Part shown: positions 1 through 7,433 of the stretch, one piece after another
How the letters are laid out: each line of letters begins with the position of its first letter
Position numbering within the stretch: the stretch's first letter is position 1
The notes under the pieces: generated by a model
What the model saw: only the letters and a program-made list of their open reading frames with translations
What the model was told of the DNA's origin: nothing
Databases searched by the model: none
Translations under genes and position numbers: made by a program
Source: a virus
Virus record (IMG/VR): IMGVR_UViG_3300046744_000064
Span: 1-28,358 of that record
Direction: 5' to 3' (one strand)
Length of the DNA: 28,358 bases

Positions 1-1200
1 ATGTGATATTTTGTTTAAGCGTTGAGGCTCAAGTAAAAGAGCAGGACACGAAGCACCACCACTATAATCTAATCTCGGTAAGTCCTCTAATATACCTGCT
101 TGTGCAGTAGATGCTCCTGTCTCAATGTAGTCAGTAGCAACCAAGCCGCTTTCTATTTGTCCTCCCCAAACATAAAAGCCTTCACCTATTGTAAAGTCAG
201 TAACATAACTACCACTTTTAGATAAGTAAACTGCATATCTTGTTATAGATGATGAATAGGTTATGGAATATCTATACCAATCATTTCCTGCATCTTCAAT
301 ATTATAATCAATAATATTTGTTGTTCCATTCAAATAAGAAACAAATGAGCCTGATGTTAGATTAAAATAAATTCCATTGTTGTTACCAAGTTCAAACAAA
401 AGCATTTCGGTTATCTCATCGGCTTTTGCATACAATGAAATTGTATTTAGTCCACTAACAGATATATTTTGTTTTACCCTTGATGTGTTCGTTGAAAATG
501 TGGCATTTGCCGCAATCTTATCAGCCGTATTAGTTCCATCAGGAGCAGTAGTCGTATTAGCAGTTACAACATTTCTTGTCTTATCCCAAGAAGCATTATC
601 AAAACTTTGGCTTTGCAGCAAGAGATTCTCTCTACCCTTCTCAATAAGACCATTAACATCTACCCTTGTAGCAGCAAGATTTGAACCCCTACTAAATGTG
701 AAGTCTCCATTTGCAGTAATCGCTTCTTTGACTGATACCGAATGTATAGACAAATCACAAGTACCTGCATCCCTTGACCTAAATAGTATTGAAGCATCAC
801 CTGCACTTGCGGTAATACTAAAAGTTTTAACTCCGCTACCCTCTGCAAATTCGTATTGCGTTGTGTCCGATGGATTTCCTGCGGAATCGCCAAAACCTAA
901 TTGAAAGGTGTTAGATGTTGCAGTACCACTTGCGGTATAGTTTATTACTACTTTGTAAGTCACGCCACTTGTTAGCGATATATTTTGCTTGGTATTTGCG
1001 TTATATGGTGCTGCAACTATATTTAAAGAGCCACCACTAATAGTAGAGCCTGTTCCTTTAGTCCAATCACTATCAGTAGCAAAGTTTCCGTTGGTAACCA
1101 ACTCATCACCTAACTCCTCAACAGGGCGTATGCTATACAACTTACCATCCTTCACCGCTGAAGGTATCATTACTAATGAGGCATCCTTATACAGACTCAT
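1..1200 (-). CDS. Tail fibre / receptor-binding protein, N-terminal part (runs off left edge)
   Basis: Open for exactly 400 codons from the ATG at 1200 to the window edge with no stop. Residues about 25-160 begin ELVTNGNFATDSDW and look like a carbohydrate-binding-module-type beta domain. Residues about 195-370 form a second domain typical of phage tail proteins (ENLLLQSQSF, then WYRYS and FYVWGGQIESG). A third such domain starts at LPRLDYSGG and ALLLEPQR just before the edge. The protein probably sits at the tail tip and binds host surface glycan. The start overlaps the stop of the 104-aa gene by 4 nt (ATGA). The missing C-terminus is probably the partial gene at the right edge. The tail-protein class is fairly sure; ligand binding is inference. 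Confidence 0.8.
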   Translation of the reverse strand, partial: MSLYKDASLVMIPSAVKDGKLYSIRPVEELGDELVTNGNFATDSDWTKGTGSTISGGSLNIVAAPYNANTKQNISLTSGVTYKVVINYTASGTATSNTFQLGFGDSAGNPSDTTQYEFAEGSGVKTFSITASAGDASILFRSRDAGTCDLSIHSVSVKEAITANGDFTFSRGSNLAATRVDVNGLIEKGRENLLLQSQSFDNASWDKTRNVVTANTTTAPDGTNTADKIAANATFSTNTSRVKQNISVSGLNTISLYAKADEITEMLLFELGNNNGIYFNLTSGSFVSYLNGTTNIIDYNIEDAGNDWYRYSITYSSSITRYAVYLSKSGSYVTDFTIGEGFYVWGGQIESGLVATDYIETGASTAQAGILEDLPRLDYSGGASCPALLLEPQRLNKISH

Positions 1201-1511
1201 ATCAATTCGTTTAATTCGTTAATAGTACAGGTTCTCGCTTCGGTATCACCTGCTGCTGCTTCTACCCTAACATCATAGGCATCCATCAATTGTCTGCCTC
1301 TATCCGCTTGTGGGAATCTTCTCAAAGATTTAGAAACACACTCAAAAGCCTCCATTGTAGCACCATCTTCTAATGCTCTTTGTTGGAATTGTGCAGGGTC
1401 TAATATATAGAACATTGCACTTCCCCAACCTATCTGGTTAGTAAACGCATCACCACTACCCCACCAAGTAGAGCCGTAGATTGCTCCATATCCTCTTTCA
1501 TCACTTGCCAT
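1197..1511 (-). CDS. Conserved-type phage structural protein, 104 aa, unknown function
   Basis: A 104-residue soluble protein beginning MASDERGYGAIYGSTWWGSG, Gly/Trp/Tyr-rich at the N-terminus, with a charged C-terminal half. It sits between the head-tail connector and the tail fibre and overlaps the fibre start by 4 nt (ATGA), so it is likely co-translated with virion genes. I do not recognise a domain. A virion or adaptor role is inferred from position only. Confidence 0.75.
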   Translation of the reverse strand: MASDERGYGAIYGSTWWGSGDAFTNQIGWGSAMFYILDPAQFQQRALEDGATMEAFECVSKSLRRFPQADRGRQLMDAYDVRVEAAAGDTEARTCTINELNELI

Positions 1512-1626
1512 TTTCTATCTTCTTTATAAGTTTCTTCAACTTCTCTATGTTCTTCTTTTTTGGCTTGTAATGCTTAGAGCTGCCAACCGTTGAAGACTCC
1601 GTTTTTATCGGGGTACATATCATCAT
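1501..1626 (-). CDS. Small basic protein, 41 aa
   Basis: The frame runs from an ATGATG at 1626 to a TGA at 1501 and ends in a Lys-rich helix (KNIEKLKKLIKKIENGK). It overlaps the connector gene by about 50 nt and the 104-aa gene by 11 nt, and it fills an otherwise empty gap between them. The Lys-rich C-terminal half, which lies in the gap, looks like real coding sequence. The N-terminal half overlaps the connector and could be spurious. The exact start is uncertain; function unknown. Confidence 0.45.
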   Translation of the reverse strand: MMICTPIKTESSTVGSSKHYKPKKKNIEKLKKLIKKIENGK

Positions 1627-2074
1627 CTTGACTTTGGTTATACTCTGGGTAACTCGCATTGTTGAAAGACATAAAGTCAATAAACCTTCTTGTGTAGTGC
1701 TCTGCAATAGTTCTGTGCTTCTCACTTAAGAAATCCAACTCCTCCTTAGTCATTGACTCGCTTGCTTCTGAGGAGTGCTTGTATGCACCCCCATTCGCAA
1801 TCGTATAGGCTGCGTGAGGTAGGTACTCTGTCATAGCGTAGTGGATCAACATAGGTTGTATGTAATCATCTACTAGACTTTCATAAGCGGCAGTTAAACT
1901 GCCTGCTATGATGTCGTTTCTTATCTTGTCGTACAGCTTAGAACCTAAAAAGTTCTGTATGTGTATCTCCTGAGCTATCTCAATAAAGGGTAGCAGCTTA
2001 TCACTATCTAGGTTTCCGCTGATAGTGCTATTGCGTACAATGTCCTCTTTCTTTATGAATAATACCTTAGCCAT
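1574..2074 (-). CDS. Head-tail connector (DUF6712-like adaptor)
   Basis: A 166-aa, mainly helical protein. The N-terminal pattern LFIKKEDIVRNSTISGNLDSDK, then FIEIAQEIHIQNFLGSKLY and YIQPMLIHYAMTEYLP, is the pattern I know from DUF6712-type adaptors of Bacteroidetes phages, analogous to HK97 gp6. It would form a ring under the portal that links the filled head to the tail. The ATG overlaps the last base of the portal stop (position 2074), consistent with a portal-connector cassette. Family recognition is from memory; the role follows from family and position. Confidence 0.7.
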   Translation of the reverse strand: MAKVLFIKKEDIVRNSTISGNLDSDKLLPFIEIAQEIHIQNFLGSKLYDKIRNDIIAGSLTAAYESLVDDYIQPMLIHYAMTEYLPHAAYTIANGGAYKHSSEASESMTKEELDFLSEKHRTIAEHYTRRFIDFMSFNNASYPEYNQSQDDDMYPDKNGVFNGWQL

Positions 2075-3831
2075 TATTTTCCGTAATTAGGGTGATGTCC
2101 TTGTCTTGGCATATCAATAGGTGCTACTGACACCTCATTAGGATTCTTTGGCAACTTAAACCCTGCCCTTACAGCCTGGTTCACGTTGACAAACTTAGTA
2201 CCCTGAAGGGCATTGCCTCCCCAAGGCTCTCCGTTCTTCGTTATCTTCTTCTTGTAAATTCTACGCTCCCATCTATGGTAACACGAAGGGCCACCCTTAT
2301 ACTTAAAAATAGAGTAGTTTTTACCCTTGTGGCCAAACTTCTTGTTTACACCTCTTGCACTCATCATACCGATGTCTTCCTTGCGGTACAGCTTCTTAGT
2401 GCGTAGCATCTTTCTACAGAAGTCACGAGTCTCTCCGTCAGGAGTCTTACTCGTGCCCTTCACATAAGTATAGCGAACCTTATAGAGTTCGCTGTCCTGA
2501 GACGAATCCTCCTTAGCAGATAGGTTCACAAGACCATTGAGGTAGCCCTCAACGTCAAAGTCCTCAGGCTCATCTTCTGTAGACTCGCTGTCTACATCAA
2601 TGAGCTCATAGTCTCCTTCTTGTGGTTCGTCTTCGCCTATCTGCTCAAGAAAATCCTCTAAGTCAATTTCAGGATCGTCAGCACTAAACTTGCGACCCGT
2701 TTGCTCCTCAGCAGTCTCGTTATCTAGCCCTTCATAGTCAATAAACTCTAAAGGCTGTAACGTCTTAAAGTAGAGGTTTAAGCTGATGTCATTGTAAGCT
2801 AGTAGTTCATCCATAGCATCGAGAATCATCTCTTGAGTGCTACGGATAACCGTGTTTTGGAATAGTAACGATGCCGTCTTAATCTCGTCAGCGTTACTAC
2901 CTAAACCTGAGCCATCCTTAATACCTAATAGCATAGGTGAGGTGATACGGTGGCCTACCATCAACTTCTGTGAGGACTCCTCAGAAAGGAACTCATACTG
3001 CTGTGAGGCATCACTTAACTGTACAGGCTCAATAGTTGCCTGCATCTCTTTGTTATCGTTAAACGCTAAAATGAACTTACCAGAGTTTGACGTACCGCTA
3101 AACTTCTGTATGATTCTACGCTCAATCAATTCACGCTCCTCCTCCGTTGGAATCCCGTTATTGAAGTTAATCAACATCGAAGGCGAAAGGCCGTTCTTGA
3201 TATTGTTGATGTGGTAGTTTGCTACCTCCTCCTCAAGTTCCGCATACGGCAAAGCCCCTTGGTAATCTACAGGGCTATAGTAATAGTACCCTGCTCTGTA
3301 CGGCTTGATACAATATATCTCTAGCTTATCGCCTCCTTTACCATACCCGTAGGCAGGGATACGCTCAGGCTCATAGCCCTTCTTGCGAATCATAGACCAA
3401 TCCTTGCTGTACCAATAGGCTTCTATTTCCCCGTCCTCATTCATCTTCTCATAGCGAAGAGTCTCAATAGGGAAGTGCTCAACCTGTGCAATAGCTGACT
3501 TATCCTCATTATAAATAACTTGGAAGGCCGCCTGGCCCATAGCCTTTAAATCAAAGACTACCCTGCGTAGGCAGTGCTTAGAAAACATTGAGACCATACG
3601 AGCATACTGCTCAGGTCTTCTACTTGCATCTGTTGCACCAATGCCCTTACCATAGATCAACTCACACACACCATTGATGATGGCGTTGTTAGTTGCTGAC
3701 CCATTGTAGCGGTCTATAAGGTATTGGTAGTAGTTGTTATCCCCACCATACTCAACCCACTGCTTGCGGTTATTCTCCTGCACAACAGGGGTCGTGTAGC
3801 TGTTGAGGTTTACGATTCTTATGTTACTCAT
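2074..3831 (-). CDS. Portal protein with extra C-terminal Cys/His domain
   Basis: 585 aa. The first ~370 residues match Bacteroidetes-phage portal proteins: an N-terminal DNNYYQYLIDRYNGSATNNA stretch, the segment NYHINNIKNGLSPSMLINF, and the long-helix region HRITSPMLLGIKDGSGLG followed by the clip/stem region. The portal is the dodecameric DNA gate of the head. After an acidic linker (about 375-435) comes a separate basic C-terminal domain, about 445-585, with FCRKML (C472) and GGPSCYHRWERR (C517, H519). This part is not standard portal and resembles minor-head-type modules. The gene overlaps the upstream 108-aa gene by 4 nt and touches the connector gene downstream. Confidence 0.85.
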   Translation of the reverse strand: MSNIRIVNLNSYTTPVVQENNRKQWVEYGGDNNYYQYLIDRYNGSATNNAIINGVCELIYGKGIGATDASRRPEQYARMVSMFSKHCLRRVVFDLKAMGQAAFQVIYNEDKSAIAQVEHFPIETLRYEKMNEDGEIEAYWYSKDWSMIRKKGYEPERIPAYGYGKGGDKLEIYCIKPYRAGYYYYSPVDYQGALPYAELEEEVANYHINNIKNGLSPSMLINFNNGIPTEEERELIERRIIQKFSGTSNSGKFILAFNDNKEMQATIEPVQLSDASQQYEFLSEESSQKLMVGHRITSPMLLGIKDGSGLGSNADEIKTASLLFQNTVIRSTQEMILDAMDELLAYNDISLNLYFKTLQPLEFIDYEGLDNETAEEQTGRKFSADDPEIDLEDFLEQIGEDEPQEGDYELIDVDSESTEDEPEDFDVEGYLNGLVNLSAKEDSSQDSELYKVRYTYVKGTSKTPDGETRDFCRKMLRTKKLYRKEDIGMMSARGVNKKFGHKGKNYSIFKYKGGPSCYHRWERRIYKKKITKNGEPWGGNALQGTKFVNVNQAVRAGFKLPKNPNEVSVAPIDMPRQGHHPNYGK

Positions 3832-4154
3832 CGGTATATGTATCCGTTATTGTCTGAGTTGTACTGCGTGTACTGCCCTTGATTGACCGTGTACTTCTCG
3901 TAATCGGCTTGGTCAGTACAGAACACACGGCCTCTATAGACCTCGTTAGAGCCACTTACTCGTATCGCATAGAACCTTCCCTCCTTGAAGGAGTAGGAAG
4001 GGTCTATAACCATATAATTACGGCTTCTAGTGCCCGTTAAAGAGACTGTACTGCTTGTATTGGTTTCCTCATCTGTAATAACCACAGAGAGGGAAGTGTC
4101 ATAGGCTCTTGGTACAAACTTAATTGTACTGTCTGTAGTGGTTACTATATGCAT
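3828..4154 (-). CDS. Small beta-rich structural protein, 108 aa
   Basis: 108 aa, predicted mostly beta, with a C-terminal YRGRVFCTDQADYEKYTV segment followed by a Gln/Asn/Tyr-rich tail. It directly precedes and overlaps the portal gene by 4 nt (ATGA), and it is the first gene after the terminator that ends the tail-tube unit. Similar short proteins next to the portal occur in flavobacterial phages, as I recall. Function unknown; a virion component is the likeliest guess. Confidence 0.75.
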   Translation of the reverse strand: MHIVTTTDSTIKFVPRAYDTSLSVVITDEETNTSSTVSLTGTRSRNYMVIDPSYSFKEGRFYAIRVSGSNEVYRGRVFCTDQADYEKYTVNQGQYTQYNSDNNGYIYR

Positions 4155-4175
4155 AATAGGTTAACCCTTTTGCTC
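4155..4175 (-). promoter_or_regulatory. GGTTAACC leader element before the portal unit
   Basis: On the minus strand the leader reads GCAAAAGGGTTAACCTATT directly before the ATG at 4154. Nearly the same string, GCAAAGGGGTTAACCTTTT, precedes the ATG at 14696. The core GGTTAACC is a perfect 8-bp palindrome. It could be an operator, a phage-sigma start region or a translation signal; the sequence alone does not decide. Confidence 0.5.
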
Positions 4176-4186
4176 AGACATTGTTA

Positions 4187-4226
4187 CAAAACAAAAGAGG
4201 GGGACGTACTTAAACGTCTCCCCTCT
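4187..4226 (-). terminator. Intrinsic terminator after the tail-tube gene
   Basis: Minus-strand hairpin with arms at 4214-4226 and 4196-4207 (AGAGGGG-A-GACGT pairing with ACGTCCCCCTCT, one bulged base), followed by TTTTGTTTTG. It separates the tail tube from the 108-aa/portal genes. A smaller hairpin (GTGCT/AGCAC) lies just upstream, near the tube stop codon. Confidence 0.8.
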
Positions 4227-4280
4227 CTAACCAAACCAGAGTGCTATGCCCTAGAGCACAAATATACACTTATTTATCAA

Positions 4281-4853
4281 TTACGAGTTAGTTCCCTCCG
4301 TAATAGTAATTGTACCTGTTAATCCTGCCATCTCGCTGAATGGGTAACCTACCTGTGTAGAGTCAACCTCCATAAAGTTTGCAGGTAGAACCTCTTGCGC
4401 TGAGAACGTCAAGGTGTACCCCGAAAGGTCTCCCATTGCTGCACCCGTTACAATACTTCCTCCGTTTACGTCAGCACCATTCTTCAATCCCATCATCATA
4501 CAGTTTCCGTTGTAGTCTTCTACAACAATATGAGGACGGCCATAAGCCAACAATTTAATTTCTTTGTGATCTTCCTTGCTCAATTTTTTCAAAGTCAAGC
4601 TAAGGGTTTGGTCAAAGAAAGTAGTCCCGTTCTCACGAGATGCTGTGATTGCCTGCTCAAATGAACTGTTTCCTTTTAGTTCGTATTTGAATGCGGTCAA
4701 GTTGTTTGATGAATCACCTGTCATATTAGTGATTTCATCAGATGCCTCTGTTACCGTACCTAAATTTCCGAAGTCTACGAAGTAAACATTCTTTAGGCCA
4801 CCAACTACATCTTTACAGGGTTCTTTTCTACCCAATGTTAATACACACGCCAT
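4281..4853 (-). CDS. Major tail tube protein (probable)
   Basis: 190 aa, predicted beta-rich, with a Gly/Thr-rich C-terminus (GLTGTITITEGTNS). It resembles phage tail tube proteins in size, composition and the pattern of a strand-rich core with a central KLSKEDHKEIKLLAYGR helix. The gene stands alone between two terminators directly after the capsid gene, as expected for a very abundant virion protein. The identification is from pattern and position; a head decoration protein is the main alternative. Confidence 0.65.
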   Translation of the reverse strand: MACVLTLGRKEPCKDVVGGLKNVYFVDFGNLGTVTEASDEITNMTGDSSNNLTAFKYELKGNSSFEQAITASRENGTTFFDQTLSLTLKKLSKEDHKEIKLLAYGRPHIVVEDYNGNCMMMGLKNGADVNGGSIVTGAAMGDLSGYTLTFSAQEVLPANFMEVDSTQVGYPFSEMAGLTGTITITEGTNS

Positions 4854-4868
4854 AATATAGTTTTTATG

Positions 4869-4905
4869 AAAAAAGGGCAGACAGGCTGTAGCCCACCTGC
4901 CCTTT
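4869..4905 (-). terminator. Strong intrinsic terminator after the capsid gene
   Basis: Minus strand: AAAGGGCAG pairs with CTGCCCTTT (arms 4897-4905 and 4872-4880), with an inner GGCT/AGCC stem and a downstream T-run. It lies 22 bases beyond the capsid stop and just before the tail-tube start, so it would cut most capsid transcripts to a single gene. Confidence 0.9.
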
Positions 4906-4927
4906 AAATTATTTAATTAGTTGCTTC

Positions 4928-5854
4928 TTAGTTGTAAAGAACAATCTCAGTACCGATACCGTATTGGATACCTGCAGTAAAGCGCATTACAACACGAACG
5001 TTTTGCGAACCATCTAAGTCAGCCATATCTAACAACTTAACCTCGTTAGTGTCAGCCAACAAGCCTGTACCGAAGAACAAGTTTGATTTCTGAGCAGCAG
5101 CCATAGTGTTATCAGAAAGACCTGGAGCAACAAAGATTTTAACACCGTCAAATGCCAAGTTCTGACCGTTGAACCAAGTAGTTCCTTCGCCATTCAAACC
5201 GTTAGCACCTAGACCTGAAGCACCAAAGCCACCTAATGCACGAACGTAAGCACGAGCAACGTTAGAAGAAACGTAAAGGTAAAGGTCTTCTTTTCCGTAG
5301 ATAGCAGTAGGTACAGCATCAACTACTTTACCCATCTCAGTGATAACGTTTGCAGCCGTTACAGTTGTACCTGTTACGTCTACAACGTCAGAATCTGCTT
5401 CCCATAATACTTCGAAGCCATCGAACTCACCTGCAGTTGCGTTAGCACCTTGCCAGATGTTGTTCTCCATTTTCTCAGCTACCTTAGAAGCAACGTGGCC
5501 GATAAGGAAGTCAGAGAATGCAGGAGGCAAGTTATCGAATGAGCTGTAGCCCATTTGGATTGCTTCCCAATCGCTGCGGAAATCTTTCTTACAAAGCTCA
5601 AGGTTCACTTGGAACTCCTCAGGCTGAAGAATACGCTCAGTAAGTGTAAGCGTTGAAGTGTCAGAGAAATCACAAGTAGCGTCTTTGACGATAGCATCCG
5701 TAGATACTTTCTTCATTACTTCCTTGAATTTCACATTTGGTTTAACTGTGATACCACCACCTTCAATGGTATCTGCACTTAGCAAGGCAGCAGAGAGGTA
5801 TTTCCCTGCAAATTCACCTGCGTAAGTCGTAGTAATGCTAGTAGTTGTAGCCAT
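4928..5854 (-). CDS. Major capsid protein (HK97-fold type)
   Basis: 308 aa. Features seen are an N-terminal Thr-rich start, the segment LTERILQPEEFQVNLELCKK, then DNLPPAFSDFLIGHVASKVA, VSSNVARAYVRALGG, and a C-terminal NVRVVMRFTAGIQYGIGTEI strand. This order is what I know from Bacteroidetes-phage major capsid proteins with the HK97 fold. It self-assembles into the icosahedral shell. There is no obvious long N-terminal delta domain, which fits a separate scaffold (the acidic 193-aa protein upstream). The gene has its own candidate promoter element and its own terminator. The start is the only upstream ATG in a good position. Confidence 0.85.
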   Translation of the reverse strand: MATTTSITTTYAGEFAGKYLSAALLSADTIEGGGITVKPNVKFKEVMKKVSTDAIVKDATCDFSDTSTLTLTERILQPEEFQVNLELCKKDFRSDWEAIQMGYSSFDNLPPAFSDFLIGHVASKVAEKMENNIWQGANATAGEFDGFEVLWEADSDVVDVTGTTVTAANVITEMGKVVDAVPTAIYGKEDLYLYVSSNVARAYVRALGGFGASGLGANGLNGEGTTWFNGQNLAFDGVKIFVAPGLSDNTMAAAQKSNLFFGTGLLADTNEVKLLDMADLDGSQNVRVVMRFTAGIQYGIGTEIVLYN

Positions 5855-5866
5855 TTCTATATATTA

Positions 5867-5902
5867 TTATTGATTATTTACTTATTAAAACGGAAGGTCA
5901 AA
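5867..5902 (-). promoter_or_regulatory. Candidate promoter of the capsid gene
   Basis: On the minus strand, TTTG (5899-5902) is followed after 20 nt by AATAATCAATAA (5867-5878), 12 nt before the capsid ATG. The same 12-mer, with TTTG 18 nt upstream, precedes the SSB-like gene at 23078. TTTG near -33 matches the Bacteroidetes primary-sigma consensus; the second box does not match TAnnTTTG, so a phage-specific signal is possible. Confidence 0.5.
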
Positions 5903-6343
5903 GTTTGATGCACGAGAGATGCGAGATGAGTTCCACTCACGCTTCAAATCGTCAATAACGCCATCAGCGTTATTTACCATTTCTTTAGCCTCCTCAAAAT
6001 CATTATAAATGTCAGAAGGGTCTAAACCAAGATCGTCAGCACTGCTTTCAATCTTTTTAAGAATATCACCTAAACGCTCTGCAGCCTCTGGCAAGTAAGA
6101 CATTTCGCTGTTGATGATGTAGTCATCAACCTGCATATAAATGTCAGTCATCTTATCTTCTAACTCTTCAAGAGCTTCGTATGCAAAGTAAGAAGTTGTG
6201 CCGTATGCACCTTCTACGTCACGGAATGCGCTCTCTGCATCATCTACTAAAGACAATTTTACTTGCTTGCCTTGCTTGCTGAATTTAGCAGGCTTCTGAG
6301 CCTTGCCCAATTCAGCCCATAATTTTTGTACTCCCTTTTTCAT
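5885..6343 (-). CDS. Capsid-proximal 152-aa protein, paralogue B
   Basis: 152 aa, acidic and mainly helical, ending NFDLPF. The N-terminal layout (a short Lys/Trp helix, KPAKFSKQGKQVKL) and the LGLDPSDIYNDF segment parallel the neighbouring gene of identical length. It lies directly upstream of the major capsid gene and touches the previous gene by one base. Possible roles are scaffold or capsid accessory protein. Function is not recognised. Confidence 0.75.
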   Translation of the reverse strand: MKKGVQKLWAELGKAQKPAKFSKQGKQVKLSLVDDAESAFRDVEGAYGTTSYFAYEALEELEDKMTDIYMQVDDYIINSEMSYLPEAAERLGDILKKIESSADDLGLDPSDIYNDFEEAKEMVNNADGVIDDLKREWNSSRISRASNFDLPF

Positions 6344-6801
6344 TATTTAATCTGTGTTTTTAACTCGTCAATAGCATCCTCTAATTCTGCTGCTGTGCCA
6401 TAAAGGGTTGAAAAAATTTGGATAGCCTCGTTAACATCGCTACCGCTGTAATCAATCAAGTCTTCATAGTCCATACCAAGATTTTCTCTTGCAGCATTAA
6501 AGCTCTTGAGTCTTCTTGTCAATTCATCTCCTTGACCTTCCCAAAACACAGAGTCAGCATCCTCTAACTGAACCAATCGGTTTTTGAAGCCAACCACGAA
6601 GTCATCTACAAAAGAGCGGAACTCTCTGTAAAACTCAACTTGTCTTTCATTGTCAAAAGCAACAGATAAAAGGTCTTGTAATTGTTCAGAAGTGTTTAGC
6701 TTAACCTCACGACCCTCCTTAGGTTGCTTAGACAGGTTTCGTTTCGGCTCTTTAGCCGCACGAACCTCGTCCCATACCTTTTCTATCTTGCGCCAACTCA
6801 T
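6343..6801 (-). CDS. Capsid-proximal 152-aa protein, paralogue A
   Basis: 152 aa, helical and acidic. The start MSWRKIEKVWDEVRAAKEPK, then NLSKQPKEGREVKL and LGMDYEDLIDY, match the pattern of the next gene, which is also 152 aa. An ancient tandem duplication is likely. It overlaps both neighbours by one base. A role in head assembly is inferred from its place between the scaffold-like and capsid genes. Confidence 0.75.
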   Translation of the reverse strand: MSWRKIEKVWDEVRAAKEPKRNLSKQPKEGREVKLNTSEQLQDLLSVAFDNERQVEFYREFRSFVDDFVVGFKNRLVQLEDADSVFWEGQGDELTRRLKSFNAARENLGMDYEDLIDYSGSDVNEAIQIFSTLYGTAAELEDAIDELKTQIK

Positions 6802-7382
6802 TACTCAGCAATTTTTGCCATTACACGATCCAAAGTGCTACCGCCTTTTTTAGACTGACCCAAGTTAACCTGAGGCTTTGCCTTAGTCTCTGGGCTGTGC
6901 TTCATCGGCTTACGAGCAGGCTTTGCTTTGCTAAGTTTCTCCTTAGCTTCAGCAGCCATCTTCTCTTCTTTCTCCGACATCATCTGCTCTACCATTGCCT
7001 TGATTTCGTTAACGACCTCAGCCAACTCCTCACGAGTGACATAGTTCATTTCCTCTTCAGCAGCTTCTACTTCTTCAGCAGGAGCTTCTTCCCCTGCAGG
7101 TGCTTCTTCAGGTGCTTCTTCTTCACCTCCTTCACGAATCTCTCCGATGATACCTTCCTCAGCAACCACGAGAATACGCCCGTCTTCCATTTCGTACTCA
7201 CCAACAGGGACAGCTACACGCTCTTCTTCTGATACAATGAATACCTCGTTACCTGACTCAAAGGCCTCGGCTTCTAGGACAGTTCCGTTTTCTAATGTTG
7301 CTTGAGCAGCAGCGACTTTTACTTGATCCTCTGAGAGGTTCAAGATGCTCATAATTTTTGATAGGGTCTCTTGTGACTTCAT
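6801..7382 (-). CDS. Scaffold-like acidic protein
   Basis: 193 aa. The N-terminal half holds a small beta region (VFIVSEEERVAVPVGEYEME), then a Glu/Ala-rich stretch (about 90-120), a coiled-coil-like helix (ELAEVVNEIKAMVEQMMSEK), and a basic C-terminus (KPARKPMKHSPETK). An acidic, low-complexity, helical body with a basic tail between the protease and the capsid gene is typical of phage scaffolds. The tail would bind the capsid and the protease would clear the scaffold. No sequence family is recognised, so the role is inference. Confidence 0.6.
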   Translation of the reverse strand: MKSQETLSKIMSILNLSEDQVKVAAAQATLENGTVLEAEAFESGNEVFIVSEEERVAVPVGEYEMEDGRILVVAEEGIIGEIREGGEEEAPEEAPAGEEAPAEEVEAAEEEMNYVTREELAEVVNEIKAMVEQMMSEKEEKMAAEAKEKLSKAKPARKPMKHSPETKAKPQVNLGQSKKGGSTLDRVMAKIAE

Positions 7383-7433
7383 AACTATGTTATCTATATA
7401 GGTTAATTAAATAATTGGCTTTGCGTTACATTT

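Noticed and set aside
377-904. Plus-strand open frame of 175 codons, and other plus-strand frames throughout
   Set aside because: They lie antisense to clear minus-strand genes with recognisable families, have no domain-like sequence and no operon structure; all supported genes are on the minus strand.
1-1200. Diversity-generating retroelement acting on the fibre gene
   Set aside because: No reverse transcriptase and no template/variable repeat pair were seen in the window.
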